DNA from: Onishia taeanensis
GTDB lineage: Bacteria; Pseudomonadota; Gammaproteobacteria; Pseudomonadales; Halomonadaceae
Reading direction: 5' to 3'
Assembly (NCBI RefSeq): GCF_900100755.1
Contig: NZ_FNCI01000015.1
Span: 19,880 to 83,879, forward strand
DNA: 64,000 nt
Shown here: positions 46,114 through 56,353 of the stretch, piece after piece
Numbering within the stretch: position 1 is the first letter of the stretch
Layout: every line of letters begins with the position of its first letter
Made by a program: the position numbers and the translations under genes
Notes under the pieces: model-generated
Told to the model about the DNA's origin: nothing
The model's database searches: none
Seen by the model: only the letters and a program-made list of their open reading frames with translations

Positions 46114-46950
46114 ATGCCGCCTTCACGACTCTCCGCCTCGTCTTCCGGCGCTACTACCGGCACCCGCTCTTCGGTTGCCGACGCTTGCCCACAAGCGGCC
46201 CTGCGGCGGGAGAGCGGACGCCCGGCCTCAGGCTGGCTCATCCGGCTGCTGATCGGTTGGGTCCTGTTTCTGACCATGATGCTCGTCGGGCGGGCCGCCG
46301 GCCTGGACTTCAAGCTCGCCGATACCCTTTATCATCTTCAGGGCGACGCCTGGTCACTGCACCATGCCTTTCTCACCGAGCAGGTACTGCATGGCGGTGG
46401 ACGCATGCTCAGCCAGAGCATGGGCGTAGCAGCCATCTTCGCGCTGATCGCCAGCTGGCTGCGCCCCGCCTGGCGGGACTGGCGCCGGCCATTGGGCTAT
46501 CTGGTGCTGGCCGTGGCAGCGTCGACCCTCGGCGTCTCGATTCTCAAGCAGCTGATCAGCATGGACTGCCCCTGGGACCTTAGCCGCTATGGGGGCGCTC
46601 GTGCCTATATCGGCCTGCTGGCGACACGGCCCGCCGACTACCCGGACACGGCCTGCTTCCCCGCCGGGCATGCCAGTGCCGGCTATGCCTGGATCGCGCT
46701 TTACTTCTTCTGCAACGCCATCCGCCCCCGTTGGCGCTGGGCCGGCCTCTGCCTGGCGCTGGCCATGGGCCTTGCATTCGGCATCGCCCAACAGCTACGC
46801 GGTGCGCATTTCCTCTCACACGATCTGTGGACGCTAATGCTTTGCGCGACGCTGAGCCTGTTACTGGCCCGTTGGCTACTCCCCTCGTCCGTCAGCCTGG
46901 CCGCTTCCCCATCATCCTCAACCTCCATCGAGGCAGCCTCGCATGCATGA
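46114..46950 (+). CDS. PAP2-family phosphatase (lipid A/phospholipid type)
   Basis: 278 residues with about six membrane helices. PAP2 motifs: KQLISMDCPWDL (first, near 149), PAGHASAGY (second, near 184, with Ala for the usual Ser) and RGAHFLSHDLW (third, near 229). Such proteins act on phosphorylated lipids at the outer face of the inner membrane; LpxE/LpxT types modify lipid A phosphates. The 8-bp overlap with eptA supports a joint role in preparing lipid A for phosphoethanolamine. No good ribosome site precedes the ATG at 46114, so the start is uncertain. Confidence 0.88.
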   Translation: MPPSRLSASSSGATTGTRSSVADACPQAALRRESGRPASGWLIRLLIGWVLFLTMMLVGRAAGLDFKLADTLYHLQGDAWSLHHAFLTEQVLHGGGRMLSQSMGVAAIFALIASWLRPAWRDWRRPLGYLVLAVAASTLGVSILKQLISMDCPWDLSRYGGARAYIGLLATRPADYPDTACFPAGHASAGYAWIALYFFCNAIRPRWRWAGLCLALAMGLAFGIAQQLRGAHFLSHDLWTLMLCATLSLLLARWLLPSSVSLAASPSSSTSIEAASHA

Positions 46951-48592
46951 ACGCTTTCGCATGGCCATCACCTGGCTGGCCAGCCTGGCGCGCCCGTCGC
47001 TTACCATGTCACCAGAGCGTCTGACGCTGCTGGCCTGCCTGGTCTTCACACTCTTCTACCAGCAGGCCTTCTGGGAGCAGGTAATGGCCGCTGAACCGGC
47101 CCTCTCGACCTGGCAGTTACTCGCTTACGGCCTGGTATTGACGGGGCTGCAGTTCATCGTCTTTGTGCTGTTCGTGTCACGCCGAACCGTTAAACCCCTG
47201 CTTTCGATCTTGATTCTGCTAGCGGCCACGGTGAGCTATTACACCGGCCATTACGGCACCTACTTCGACACCCATATGATCAACAATGTGCTGCAGACCG
47301 ACCGCCAGGAAGCGGGGGAACTGCTGACTCCGGGCTTCGCCGGCTATCTGCTGCTTTATGCCGGACTGCCGCTGGCACTGCTGTGGCGAGTCAGGCTCTC
47401 GAATAGTACTTGGCCTCGGGCGCTGGGGCGTCGCTGCGCCTACCTAGCTGGCGGCCTGGCGATGCTGGCAGTCGCACTGATGGTGTCGTATCAAAGCCTG
47501 TCGTCACTGATGCGCAACCAGACCGAGCTGCGCTATCTGGTTACCCCTGGCAATGCCTTGATCTCCACCGGCCGGGTACTGGCCGCAAGCGACCCGCTGC
47601 CCAAGCAACGCCTGCCGATCGGCGAAGATGCCGTCCGGCTGCCGCGTGCCGGTGACAAGCCGTTGCTGATGGTGCTGGTGGTGGGGGAAACCGTCCGCGC
47701 CGCCAACTGGGGGCTCAATGGATATGCACGTCAGACCACGCCTGAGTTGGCAAAACGTGATGTGATCAACTTCACCGATGTGAGTACCTGTGGCACCAGC
47801 ACCGCCGTTTCGCTGCCCTGCATGTTTGCACCCAACGGCCGGGATGATTACGACGCACGCTACATCAAGAGCCATGAATCGCTGCTGGATGTGCTGGCTC
47901 ATGCGGGCTTTAACGTGCTGTGGCTGGATAACCAGGCGGGATGCAAGGGGGTCTGTGATGGCGTCGCTCAGCAATCAATCCACCCCGATGACCACCCCGA
48001 GCAATGTCAGAATGGCCGCTGCCTGGACGAAGCGCTCGAAGAAGCGCTACGAAGGCGTCTCGATAATCTGGAAGGCGACACCGTCATTGTCCTCCATGAG
48101 CTCGGCAACCACGGCCCCAGTTACTACCAGCGCTACCCGGACGCATTTCGCCGTTTCACGCCGACCTGCGACAGCGCAGACCTGAACACTTGCTCCCAGC
48201 AGGCCATCACCAACAGCTACGACAACGCTATCCTCTATACTGATAGCGTGCTGGATCACGTGATTGGCACTCTGTCGGCACAGTCGCACCATGCCGCTTC
48301 GCTGCTGTATCTTTCTGATCATGGCGAATCACTGGGTGAACACGGCCTGTATCTGCACGGATTGCCCTACGCCATCGCGCCCAAGGAGCAGACCCAGGTC
48401 CCCATGCTGTGGTGGTCATCGGCAGCCTTTGACGCGGCAGTGGGGCTCGACAAGGGTTGCTTGGCCATGAACCGCGACGCTCCTCTCAGCCACACCAACC
48501 TCTTCCACAGTGTATTAGGCGTGCTCAGGGTCGAGAGTCACGTTCAAAAACCGCAGCAGGACATCACGCGGTTCTGTCGAGGAGATGTCTAG
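46943..48592 (+). CDS. eptA: Phosphoethanolamine-lipid A transferase EptA
   Basis: 549 residues: five membrane helices (to about 200) and a periplasmic sulfatase-like domain. The metal site includes Glu in VVGETVRAANW, the phospho-acceptor Thr in STCGTSTAVSLPCMF near residue 284, and SDHGESLGEHGLYLHG. Several Cys residues expected to form disulfides are present. It transfers phosphoethanolamine from phosphatidylethanolamine to lipid A, lowering negative charge and giving protection from cationic peptides. It overlaps the PAP2 gene by 8 bp and shares the PmrA-like box. Confidence 0.95.
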   Translation: MHERFRMAITWLASLARPSLTMSPERLTLLACLVFTLFYQQAFWEQVMAAEPALSTWQLLAYGLVLTGLQFIVFVLFVSRRTVKPLLSILILLAATVSYYTGHYGTYFDTHMINNVLQTDRQEAGELLTPGFAGYLLLYAGLPLALLWRVRLSNSTWPRALGRRCAYLAGGLAMLAVALMVSYQSLSSLMRNQTELRYLVTPGNALISTGRVLAASDPLPKQRLPIGEDAVRLPRAGDKPLLMVLVVGETVRAANWGLNGYARQTTPELAKRDVINFTDVSTCGTSTAVSLPCMFAPNGRDDYDARYIKSHESLLDVLAHAGFNVLWLDNQAGCKGVCDGVAQQSIHPDDHPEQCQNGRCLDEALEEALRRRLDNLEGDTVIVLHELGNHGPSYYQRYPDAFRRFTPTCDSADLNTCSQQAITNSYDNAILYTDSVLDHVIGTLSAQSHHAASLLYLSDHGESLGEHGLYLHGLPYAIAPKEQTQVPMLWWSSAAFDAAVGLDKGCLAMNRDAPLSHTNLFHSVLGVLRVESHVQKPQQDITRFCRGDV

Positions 48593-48627
48593 CCATTTAG
48601 CGTTGATACTTTCGTCGACATTTCCAG

Positions 48628-48658
48628 TTGACAGCAGGACTCGATAAAGCAGTAAGAT
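48628..48658 (+). promoter_or_regulatory. Candidate promoter of the CBS protein gene
   Basis: TTGACA at 48628-48633 and TAAGAT at 48653-48658, with a somewhat long spacer of 19 bp. Leader would be about 70 nt. Confidence 0.3.
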
Positions 48659-48734
48659 AGTTTCCTAAGCTTGCTAACTTTCAAGCGACCGATGCTCGGC
48701 CACGCGCACCGGAACCGACACGAGGAGTACCACC

Positions 48735-49343
48735 ATGCCAGATCTGTCACACCCCACCCTGACGCTCGAGTCGCTCGCCGGGGACCTGCCGATCGCCGAC
48801 CCAGCAGAGTCACTTACACAGCTATCGGTGGATAGTCCCGCGAGCTCAATCCTCACTGACTTCACCAAGGTAAGAGCCCGGACTATCGGCACGGAAACCC
48901 CCGCCGAAGAAGCCCGTATGATCATGCAGGCCAGTGGCGTACGCCTACTGCTGGTGGCCGATGCCGATGGACACTGCCAGGGCATCGTCACCGCCAAGGA
49001 ACTGCTCGGTGGGCGCCGCACGACCCAAGCCATGCAGACCCATCAGATCGCCCGCGCCGACGTCACCGTGGGCATGGTGCACTCTCCCTGCTCGACGCTT
49101 CATGCGCTGCCGATGTCACGGCTGTCGAAGCTGACCATCGGGACCCTGCTCAAGGCACTGCAGGCGCATGGCGACCAGCATTTGCTGATCGTCGACCATG
49201 ACGAACACCAACAGCCCCGGCTGCGCGGACTCGTCTCGGCCTCCGATGCGGGGCGTGCGCTGGGCGTCGAGCTGGGCCAACTGCTCAGGGAACCCCATAG
49301 CTTCGCCGATATCTGCCGCGTGATGCTCGGCCACGAGCTATAA
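48735..49343 (+). CDS. CBS-domain protein
   Basis: 202 residues, cytosolic. A pair of CBS motifs is suggested: the first around RTIGTETPAEEARMIMQASGVRLLLVADADGHCQGIVT (given by its core VRLLLVADADG, about 68-78), the second around QHLLIVDHDEHQQPRLRGLVS (core LLIVDHDE). CBS pairs bind adenine nucleotides and often regulate transporters or enzymes. The partner is unknown. GAGGAG lies upstream of the ATG. It is followed by a CDF efflux gene, and the two may be co-transcribed. Confidence 0.82.
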   Translation: MPDLSHPTLTLESLAGDLPIADPAESLTQLSVDSPASSILTDFTKVRARTIGTETPAEEARMIMQASGVRLLLVADADGHCQGIVTAKELLGGRRTTQAMQTHQIARADVTVGMVHSPCSTLHALPMSRLSKLTIGTLLKALQAHGDQHLLIVDHDEHQQPRLRGLVSASDAGRALGVELGQLLREPHSFADICRVMLGHEL

Positions 49344-49390
49344 CCCCCCCGGCACTAAACGCGATCATGCTAGCCTGGTGGACATTGAAC

Positions 49391-49413
49391 CATGCCGGCC
49401 CTTTGCCGGCATG
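49391..49413. repeat. Hairpin between CBS and CDF genes
   Basis: CATGCCGGC and GCCGGCATG form a 9-bp stem with a 5-nt loop, 23 bp before the CDF start. No U-tract; it may be a weak terminator or a leader structure. Confidence 0.5.
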
Positions 49414-49435
49414 CCAACCTCACATAAGGCACTTC

Positions 49436-50404
49436 ATGGCACACGATCACGCGCATCATCATCACAGTGACAGCGAAACCAGGCTCCTCTGGGCCCTGCT
49501 ACTGACCGGCACCTTCATGGTCGCCGAAGTGGTCGGCGGGCTGCTCGCCGGCTCGCTGGCACTGCTGGCCGATGCCGCCCACATGCTCACCGACAGCGCC
49601 GCTCTAGCACTGGCCTGGTTCGCCGCCCGCTTGAGCAGACGCCCCTCGGACAGTCGCCGCACCTTTGGTTACCACCGGGTCCAGATACTGGCGGCCTTCG
49701 TCAATGGCCTGACGCTGATTGGGTTGGTCATCTGGATTTGCGTGGAGGCCATAGGACGCCTGCTGAATCCGGTCGCTATCCAGGCCGATACCCTGATGGT
49801 GATCGCGACCCTGGGGCTTGTGGTCAATATCGTGGTATTCGCCATCCTGCATCTGGGGGATCGCGAGAACCTGAATATCCGCGGCGCGGCGCTGCATGTG
49901 CTGGGTGACCTGCTGGGCTCGGTGGCGGCCATCGTCGCCGGCGCGGTCATCTTTGCCACTGGCTGGATGCCGATTGACCCCTTGCTGTCACTGCTGATCG
50001 CGGCGCTGATTCTGCGCAGTGCCTGGAAGCTGACCCGCGAATCTGCCCACATCTTGCTCGAAGGCGCCCCGGATGGCCTCGACGTGGCTCAGATCGAATA
50101 CTGTATCCCGCAGCAGATAGATGCCGTCTCGGAGGTTCACCACGTACATGCCTGGTCGCTGACACCGGCCCGACCGATGGTTTCCCTGCATGCCACCCTG
50201 GCCGACGGCATGGATCGCCACGAGGCAATGGTGGCTATCAAGGCGCTGCTCGATGAGCGCTTTGGCATCAGCCATGCCACCATCCAACTTGAGGCGCGCG
50301 ACTATTGCCTGGACGCCTCGGCACCGGATAGCTGCACGGAGAGCGGGGCGACGGCCACAGAGACGCATGCTCACGCCCACAGGCACTCTCATTCGCACGG
50401 ATAG
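49436..50404 (+). CDS. Cation diffusion facilitator (CzcD/ZitB-type efflux)
   Basis: 322 residues. The N-terminus is HDHAHHHH and the C-terminus HAHAHRHSHSHG, two His-rich ends for metal binding. Six membrane helices with ADAAHMLTD in helix 2 and HVLGD in helix 5 provide the zinc-transport site. A cytoplasmic domain follows (about 205-295). Proteins of this type export Zn, Co or Cd in exchange for protons. ATG 49436 with AAGG upstream fits the family; the frame is open earlier. The stop codon lies within a 24-bp palindrome. Confidence 0.93.
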   Translation: MAHDHAHHHHSDSETRLLWALLLTGTFMVAEVVGGLLAGSLALLADAAHMLTDSAALALAWFAARLSRRPSDSRRTFGYHRVQILAAFVNGLTLIGLVIWICVEAIGRLLNPVAIQADTLMVIATLGLVVNIVVFAILHLGDRENLNIRGAALHVLGDLLGSVAAIVAGAVIFATGWMPIDPLLSLLIAALILRSAWKLTRESAHILLEGAPDGLDVAQIEYCIPQQIDAVSEVHHVHAWSLTPARPMVSLHATLADGMDRHEAMVAIKALLDERFGISHATIQLEARDYCLDASAPDSCTESGATATETHAHAHRHSHSHG

Positions 50405-50417
50405 CGCTATCCGTGCG
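50394..50417. repeat. Perfect 24-bp palindrome at the CDF stop
   Basis: CGCACGGATAGC is followed directly by its reverse complement, covering the last codons and the TAG of the CDF gene. It may form a terminator hairpin or bind a dimeric protein; there is no U-tract. Confidence 0.7.
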
Positions 50418-50500
50418 TTACCCTGTCAAAGCGGTATTCAAAGCGCACTCGCCAAGAGTGCTAATCAAAAACGCTAGTAAAAGAAGGCACTAGAATTACC

Positions 50501-50899
50501 ATGTGGCTTTCAATTCTCGCCGTCAGTGGCGGTGCAGCCATCGGCGCCAACGCCCGCTGGCTATTGGGGGTATGGCTCAACCACTATTACCCGGCGATTC
50601 CGCTTGGCACGCTATTCGCCAATACGCTTGGCGGCTATTTGATCGGCCTCTTCGTGGCGCTTTTCAGCGAAAACCCCCACATTTCGCCGGAATGGCGCCT
50701 GTTTCTCGTCACCGGCCTGTTCGGTGCCTTAACGACGTTTTCTTCCTTCACCGCTGAAATTCTCGCTAACTTTCAGGCCGGCCGCCCGGGGCTAGCGCTG
50801 GCCGGCATTGGCCTGCACCTTGGCGGCTCGTTGCTGTTTGCCTGGTTGGGCATGCTGACCGTTAGCCTGATCCAGGACTTGATTGGGAGCGTGCCCTGA
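50501..50899 (+). CDS. crcB: Fluoride ion channel CrcB/Fluc
   Basis: 132 residues with four membrane helices. Family motifs GGAAIGANARWLLG near the N-terminus, PLGTLFANTLGGYLIG (the Asn of the pore) and GLFGALTTFSSFTAE are all present. Fluc channels are dual-topology dimers that expel fluoride. A fluoride riboswitch upstream was looked for but its conserved core was not recognised. The ribosome site is weak (GAAGG 14 nt upstream). Single-gene unit. Confidence 0.95.
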   Translation: MWLSILAVSGGAAIGANARWLLGVWLNHYYPAIPLGTLFANTLGGYLIGLFVALFSENPHISPEWRLFLVTGLFGALTTFSSFTAEILANFQAGRPGLALAGIGLHLGGSLLFAWLGMLTVSLIQDLIGSVP

Positions 50900-51058
50900 T
50901 GGGGCGCCGTCGAGAATCAGCCTGACTCAACATGCGAGCCTGCCCTTAAACGATGGCGCCAGCAGCACCCGGCCGGGACTGTCGCTTGGTCGCGACTCCC
51001 TGATACCGGTCGCGACTGATAGGATTGCACTCCTTGTCCCGACTGAATCGATTCCTTT

Positions 51059-52303
51059 ATGAGTCCCGACCGGCCTTCAATGGATAGCCCTTCTGCTGAG
51101 CCCACACCCGACGTATCCGCTTCAACGTCGTCTCAGGACATGACGCGCCCTTCGAGGCCCGGCGGGCTAAATCCGGCCAACTCACGGTTGGTAAGCCTGC
51201 AGACGAAGATCGCCAGGCTCAGCCAGCGCCTGAGACCTTATGCCTGGTTGTGGCCCCCGGTCGCTTTCAGTGCCGGGGTGGCGAGTTTCTTTCTGGTCGA
51301 CCGCCAACAGTGGCTGGGGGCCGCCCTCGCCCTGGCGATGCTGATCGCATGGCTGCTACTGCTCTCGGAAAGCCTGATTCAGCGATGGCTTTCCAACCGC
51401 GGCTATCCACACCTGTCGCGTGGTGTGACCACCTTCATTGCCCAGATGATCCACCAGGAGACCCTGTTCTTCAGCCTGCCCTTCCTGCTTGCCACCACCG
51501 TGTGGTCGAGCGGCCAGGCGGTTTTTACCGTGCTCTTCATGGGGCTGGCCCTGCTGTCGATTCTCGATCCGCTGTACTTCCGCTTGGCCGAACGCCATCG
51601 CTGGGTGTATTTCGCTTTCCATGCCCTGTGCGTGTTCGTGGTGGTGTTGGTCACGCTGCCGATCATGCTGTACCTGACCACCGGCGAGAGCCTGGCCATC
51701 GCGTTGGCCGTGATGGTCGTGTTTACATTGCCAAGCTTGGTCAACCTGCTGCGCCCCAAGCGCGCCAGCAGTTGGCTGGCCATGATCGGCTTGGCCTTGC
51801 TATTGGCAGGTGCTGGCTGGGCCGGACGCGGCTGGGTGCCGCCCGCCAATCTCTGGCTGAGCGGTTATGCCCTGTCGCCGGGGCTAGAGGTCTCGAGCCG
51901 CAACCCCAGCGGCCATATGGCCCTGACCAGCGAGGCGGTCACCGCCCGCGGGCTCTTTGTCTTCACGGCCATTCGTGCACCGCGCGGCCTGAGCGAGACG
52001 GTTTATCACGAGTGGCGCCACAATGGCGTTCTGGTCGACCGCATTCCATTGGAGATTCGAGGCGGGCGTGCCCAGGGATATCGAGCCTGGACCCACAAGC
52101 AGAATTTTCCGGAGCACCCGGAGGGCGACTGGCGAGTCGATGTGATGACGCCCTCGGACCAGCGGATCGGTGTGGTGCGCTTTAGCGTGCAAGAGGATGC
52201 AAGCGATGCCCAGGTAGTGAACGGCGACATCCAAACGCCGAGGGGGCTGCCCGGCCTCGACTGGCGCCAACTGATCCCCGGCAAGGAAGGCGACGCCGAC
52301 TGA
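51059..52303 (+). CDS. DUF5924/DUF2914 membrane protein
   Basis: 414 residues. A polar N-terminal region (about 1-58), then a cluster of about seven membrane helices (60-270) with RHRWVYFAFHALCVF, then a periplasmic or cytosolic C-terminal DUF2914-like domain (about 290-395) with VYHEWRHNGVLVDRIPLE and GDWRVDVMTP. Its function is unknown. The first ATG has no clear ribosome site; an alternative at residue 28 (51140) has AGGA before it and would remove a low-complexity segment. The stop begins a 15-bp tandem repeat array. Confidence 0.75.
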   Translation: MSPDRPSMDSPSAEPTPDVSASTSSQDMTRPSRPGGLNPANSRLVSLQTKIARLSQRLRPYAWLWPPVAFSAGVASFFLVDRQQWLGAALALAMLIAWLLLLSESLIQRWLSNRGYPHLSRGVTTFIAQMIHQETLFFSLPFLLATTVWSSGQAVFTVLFMGLALLSILDPLYFRLAERHRWVYFAFHALCVFVVVLVTLPIMLYLTTGESLAIALAVMVVFTLPSLVNLLRPKRASSWLAMIGLALLLAGAGWAGRGWVPPANLWLSGYALSPGLEVSSRNPSGHMALTSEAVTARGLFVFTAIRAPRGLSETVYHEWRHNGVLVDRIPLEIRGGRAQGYRAWTHKQNFPEHPEGDWRVDVMTPSDQRIGVVRFSVQEDASDAQVVNGDIQTPRGLPGLDWRQLIPGKEGDAD

Positions 52304-52390
52304 CCGCAGGCCGCCTGACCGCCTGACCGCAGGCCGCCTGACCGCAGGCCGCCTGACCGCAGGCCGCCTGAGCGCAGGCCGCCTGAGCGG
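52300..52390. repeat. 15-bp tandem repeat array
   Basis: Five full copies of CTGACCGCAGGCCGC (the last with G for C at the fifth-sixth position) and two 8-bp partial copies, starting on the DUF5924 stop codon. Each unit can form a small CCTG/CAGG stem. It is a minisatellite-like array in a short intergenic region. Confidence 0.9.
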
Positions 52391-52476
52391 TGAGCATCTT
52401 TTAACCAAATGTGGGGTTGCAATGCCCAGGGTGAGTTCCCACAATGCAACTATTAGCTGGCGAACAGAGGGCTATC

Positions 52477-52923
52477 ATGCAAAAAAATATCGGTTTCAAA
52501 CTGGCCCGCCTGCCACGACTCTGGCGAGCCATCATCGATCAGCGCCTGGCACCACTGGGACTCACGCAGACCCGCTGGGTCACTATCTATCACCTGTGGC
52601 GCCTCGGCGATGGTCAACCTCAGTGCGACCTGGCGAGAGCCATTGGCGTCGAAGCCCCGTCACTGGTGCGTACCCTGGACCAACTCGCTCAGCAAGGCCT
52701 GATCGAGCGCTGCCCCTGTGACCATGACCGCCGCGCCAAGCGTGTATACCTGACGAAAGAGGCCGCGCCCTTGCTCGAACAGATCGATAGCGTTGTCGAG
52801 CATGCCCGGGAAGAGATGCTCGAAGGGCTGAGCGATGAAGACATTGATCAGCTCGATGCCCTGCTCTCTCGCATCGAGGATAATGGTCTCAAGATCCAAG
52901 CCAAGGAAGACATCAAGGCCTAG
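52477..52923 (+). CDS. MarR/SlyA-family transcriptional regulator
   Basis: 148 residues. Winged helix region about 45-100: TRWVTIYHLWRLGD, then recognition helix around VEAPSLVRTLDQLAQQGLIER and wing CDHDRRAKRVYLT. The sequence type is near SlyA. Such dimers respond to phenolic or oxidative signals. ATG 52477 with AGAGGG upstream is preferred to an ATG 33 nt earlier. The target gene is not evident; the neighbours are not transporters or enzymes with clear ligands. Confidence 0.9.
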   Translation: MQKNIGFKLARLPRLWRAIIDQRLAPLGLTQTRWVTIYHLWRLGDGQPQCDLARAIGVEAPSLVRTLDQLAQQGLIERCPCDHDRRAKRVYLTKEAAPLLEQIDSVVEHAREEMLEGLSDEDIDQLDALLSRIEDNGLKIQAKEDIKA

Positions 52924-52963
52924 GGGCGACCTGACAACGCGACTCGCAGAGCGGCGGTATCAA

Positions 52964-53506
52964 TCACCGCCGCGCCTGATCTCGCATTTCTCGAAATCCC
53001 AGCTTGCGGGGCGCCGGTTCATCCGACCGCCCGGCAAGCCCTTGATGCAGATTCAGAACATTGTCCCGTTGCCGTTCGAAGGCATCGACATCGAGGGACT
53101 CTTCCCACCATAGCGTCAACCCCTCGCGGCTCGACTCCACCACCTTCGCATCCGCCGGCAGTTCGGCAAGCACTGTCTCCAACCTGGCCTTGGCCTCGCT
53201 GGGCAAGGGGCGTATCGGTTCGATCCGCCAACGCCAGCCGTCCGTGAATTGCTTGAGCGCGTCGCTTGCCACCGCCTCGCGAACCAGCACGAAGCGCGGC
53301 CCTGGGTACTCGCCGGGATACGCCCAGCGGTAACTCGCCATCTGCCCGCCCTCATGCAAGGGTGAGTCGCCCAGTTTGACCCTGATACCGGCCTTGCTCG
53401 CCGCCTCACGCAGCTTGCCCATACGCTGCTGCTGTGGGCTGGGCCTTAGCCACATCATTGGCGACAGCATCAGCCCCATCACCAGCAAAATGATCAACCA
53501 AACCAT
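52964..53506 (-). CDS. Single-helix anchored protein of unknown function
   Basis: 180 residues. One N-terminal membrane helix (about 2-20) with a Met-rich LMLSPMMWLRPSP exit, then a soluble domain of about 155 residues with GPRFVLVRE and GWRWRIEP. Similar short anchored proteins occur in Pseudomonas under hypothetical names, but I do not recognise a function. AGAGGTG precedes the ATG at 53506. The gene is convergent with marR and divergent from uspA. Confidence 0.75.
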   Translation of the reverse strand: MVWLIILLVMGLMLSPMMWLRPSPQQQRMGKLREAASKAGIRVKLGDSPLHEGGQMASYRWAYPGEYPGPRFVLVREAVASDALKQFTDGWRWRIEPIRPLPSEAKARLETVLAELPADAKVVESSREGLTLWWEESLDVDAFERQRDNVLNLHQGLAGRSDEPAPRKLGFREMRDQARR

Positions 53507-53630
53507 GTTCACCTCTACGCGCAGAAGGTCGATCGAGCCCGCACGACTAAGTGCTGGAGCGCGAGGTGAAAGTCCGCCTGCTTGGCGCACCTCGATCGAT
53601 CGAAAAGGATGACTAAAATATGCTAAAAGA

Positions 53631-53672
53631 TTGATATAAATCGTTGTCGCGAGCTATCGGCAGGCCTAAAGT
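53631..53672 (+). promoter_or_regulatory. Candidate FNR/ANR-activated promoter of uspA
   Basis: TTGATATAAATCGT (53631-53644) matches TTGATNNNNATCAA at 8 of 10 defined positions. TAAAGT at 53667-53672 is a fair -10. The predicted start is near 53679, with the box centre at -41.5. Universal stress genes are known ANR targets in Pseudomonas. Confidence 0.55.
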
Positions 53673-53713
53673 TGAATCAGGCCCATTCAATTTCGTTCTA
53701 ACGGGAGACTCTC

Positions 53714-54166
53714 ATGAGCAACGAGTATGGCCACATCCTTGTCGCCGTCGACCTCACCAAGGATTCCCATAAGGTGCTGGAACGCGCGCTGCCGATTGCT
53801 GACCGCAACCATGCCAAGCTTTCCATCATGCACACCCTGGAGCCACTGGGTTTCGCCTACGGCGGCGATATCCCGATGGACTTGACCAGCATTCAGGATC
53901 AGCTGGATGAACATGCCAAGCAGCGTCTAGCCGAAATTGCCGATCCGCATAAGGTCGCCAAGGAAGACCAGCACGTAGTGGTCGGCATGCCCGATACCGA
54001 GATCCATCGCTTCGCCGAAGAGCATGACGTCGATCTGATTGTGGTCGGCTCGCACGGCCGTCATGGCTTTGCCCTGCTGCTGGGCTCCACGTCCACAGGC
54101 GTCCTGCACGGTGCCAAATGCGATGTGCTGGCGGTGCGGGTCGGCGACGAAGACAGCAAGGAATAG
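53714..54166 (+). CDS. Universal stress protein (UspA family)
   Basis: 150 residues, one Usp domain. It begins YGHILVAVDLTKDS, and has the ATP-binding GSHGRHGFALLLGSTSTGVLHGA-type loop (core GSHGRHG and GSTS, about 115-130), so it is of the ATP-binding class. Such proteins accumulate in stasis and oxygen limitation. Upstream sequence carries an FNR-type box at the class II position. CGGGAG precedes the ATG. Single gene. Confidence 0.93.
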   Translation: MSNEYGHILVAVDLTKDSHKVLERALPIADRNHAKLSIMHTLEPLGFAYGGDIPMDLTSIQDQLDEHAKQRLAEIADPHKVAKEDQHVVVGMPDTEIHRFAEEHDVDLIVVGSHGRHGFALLLGSTSTGVLHGAKCDVLAVRVGDEDSKE

Positions 54167-54190
54167 CACTCAGCACCCTGCGCACCGGAT

Positions 54191-54222
54191 CATGGGCGGC
54201 GCCCAAATGGACGCCGCCCATG
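54191..54222. terminator. Bidirectional hairpin between uspA and uup
   Basis: An 11-bp perfect GC-rich stem (CATGGGCGGCG and its complement) with a 10-nt loop between convergent stops. No U-tract. Confidence 0.55.
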
Positions 54223-54238
54223 TATCACTACTCGTTCA

Positions 54239-56188
<1,950 letters not shown>

Positions 56189-56293
56189 GCTTTTACCTCT
56201 TGGTGTTCATCATGAGGCGCGCCATGCAGGCACGCAAAGTGCGCCTAGTGTAACGCGGACGATGCCTCGCCGTCGTGGCTACACCGCTCGCGC

Positions 56294-56323
56294 GTGACCC
56301 TGCTGCCGCCGGCCGGGTACAAT
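56294..56323 (+). promoter_or_regulatory. Candidate promoter of the TatD-type gene
   Basis: GTGACC (56294-56299) and TACAAT (56318-56323) are 18 bp apart. Start near 56330, downstream of the GTG at 56294, which argues against that GTG as the start codon. Confidence 0.45.
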
Positions 56324-56353
56324 ACGGGGCCATTTTTCGAAAGGAAATGCCTC

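Noticed and set aside
50405..50500. Possible fluoride riboswitch before crcB
   Set aside because: The conserved pseudoknot core could not be recognised; only a short AACGC-like match exists.
52300..52390. CRISPR-like array
   Set aside because: Units are contiguous with no spacers and only 15 bp long; no cas genes nearby.
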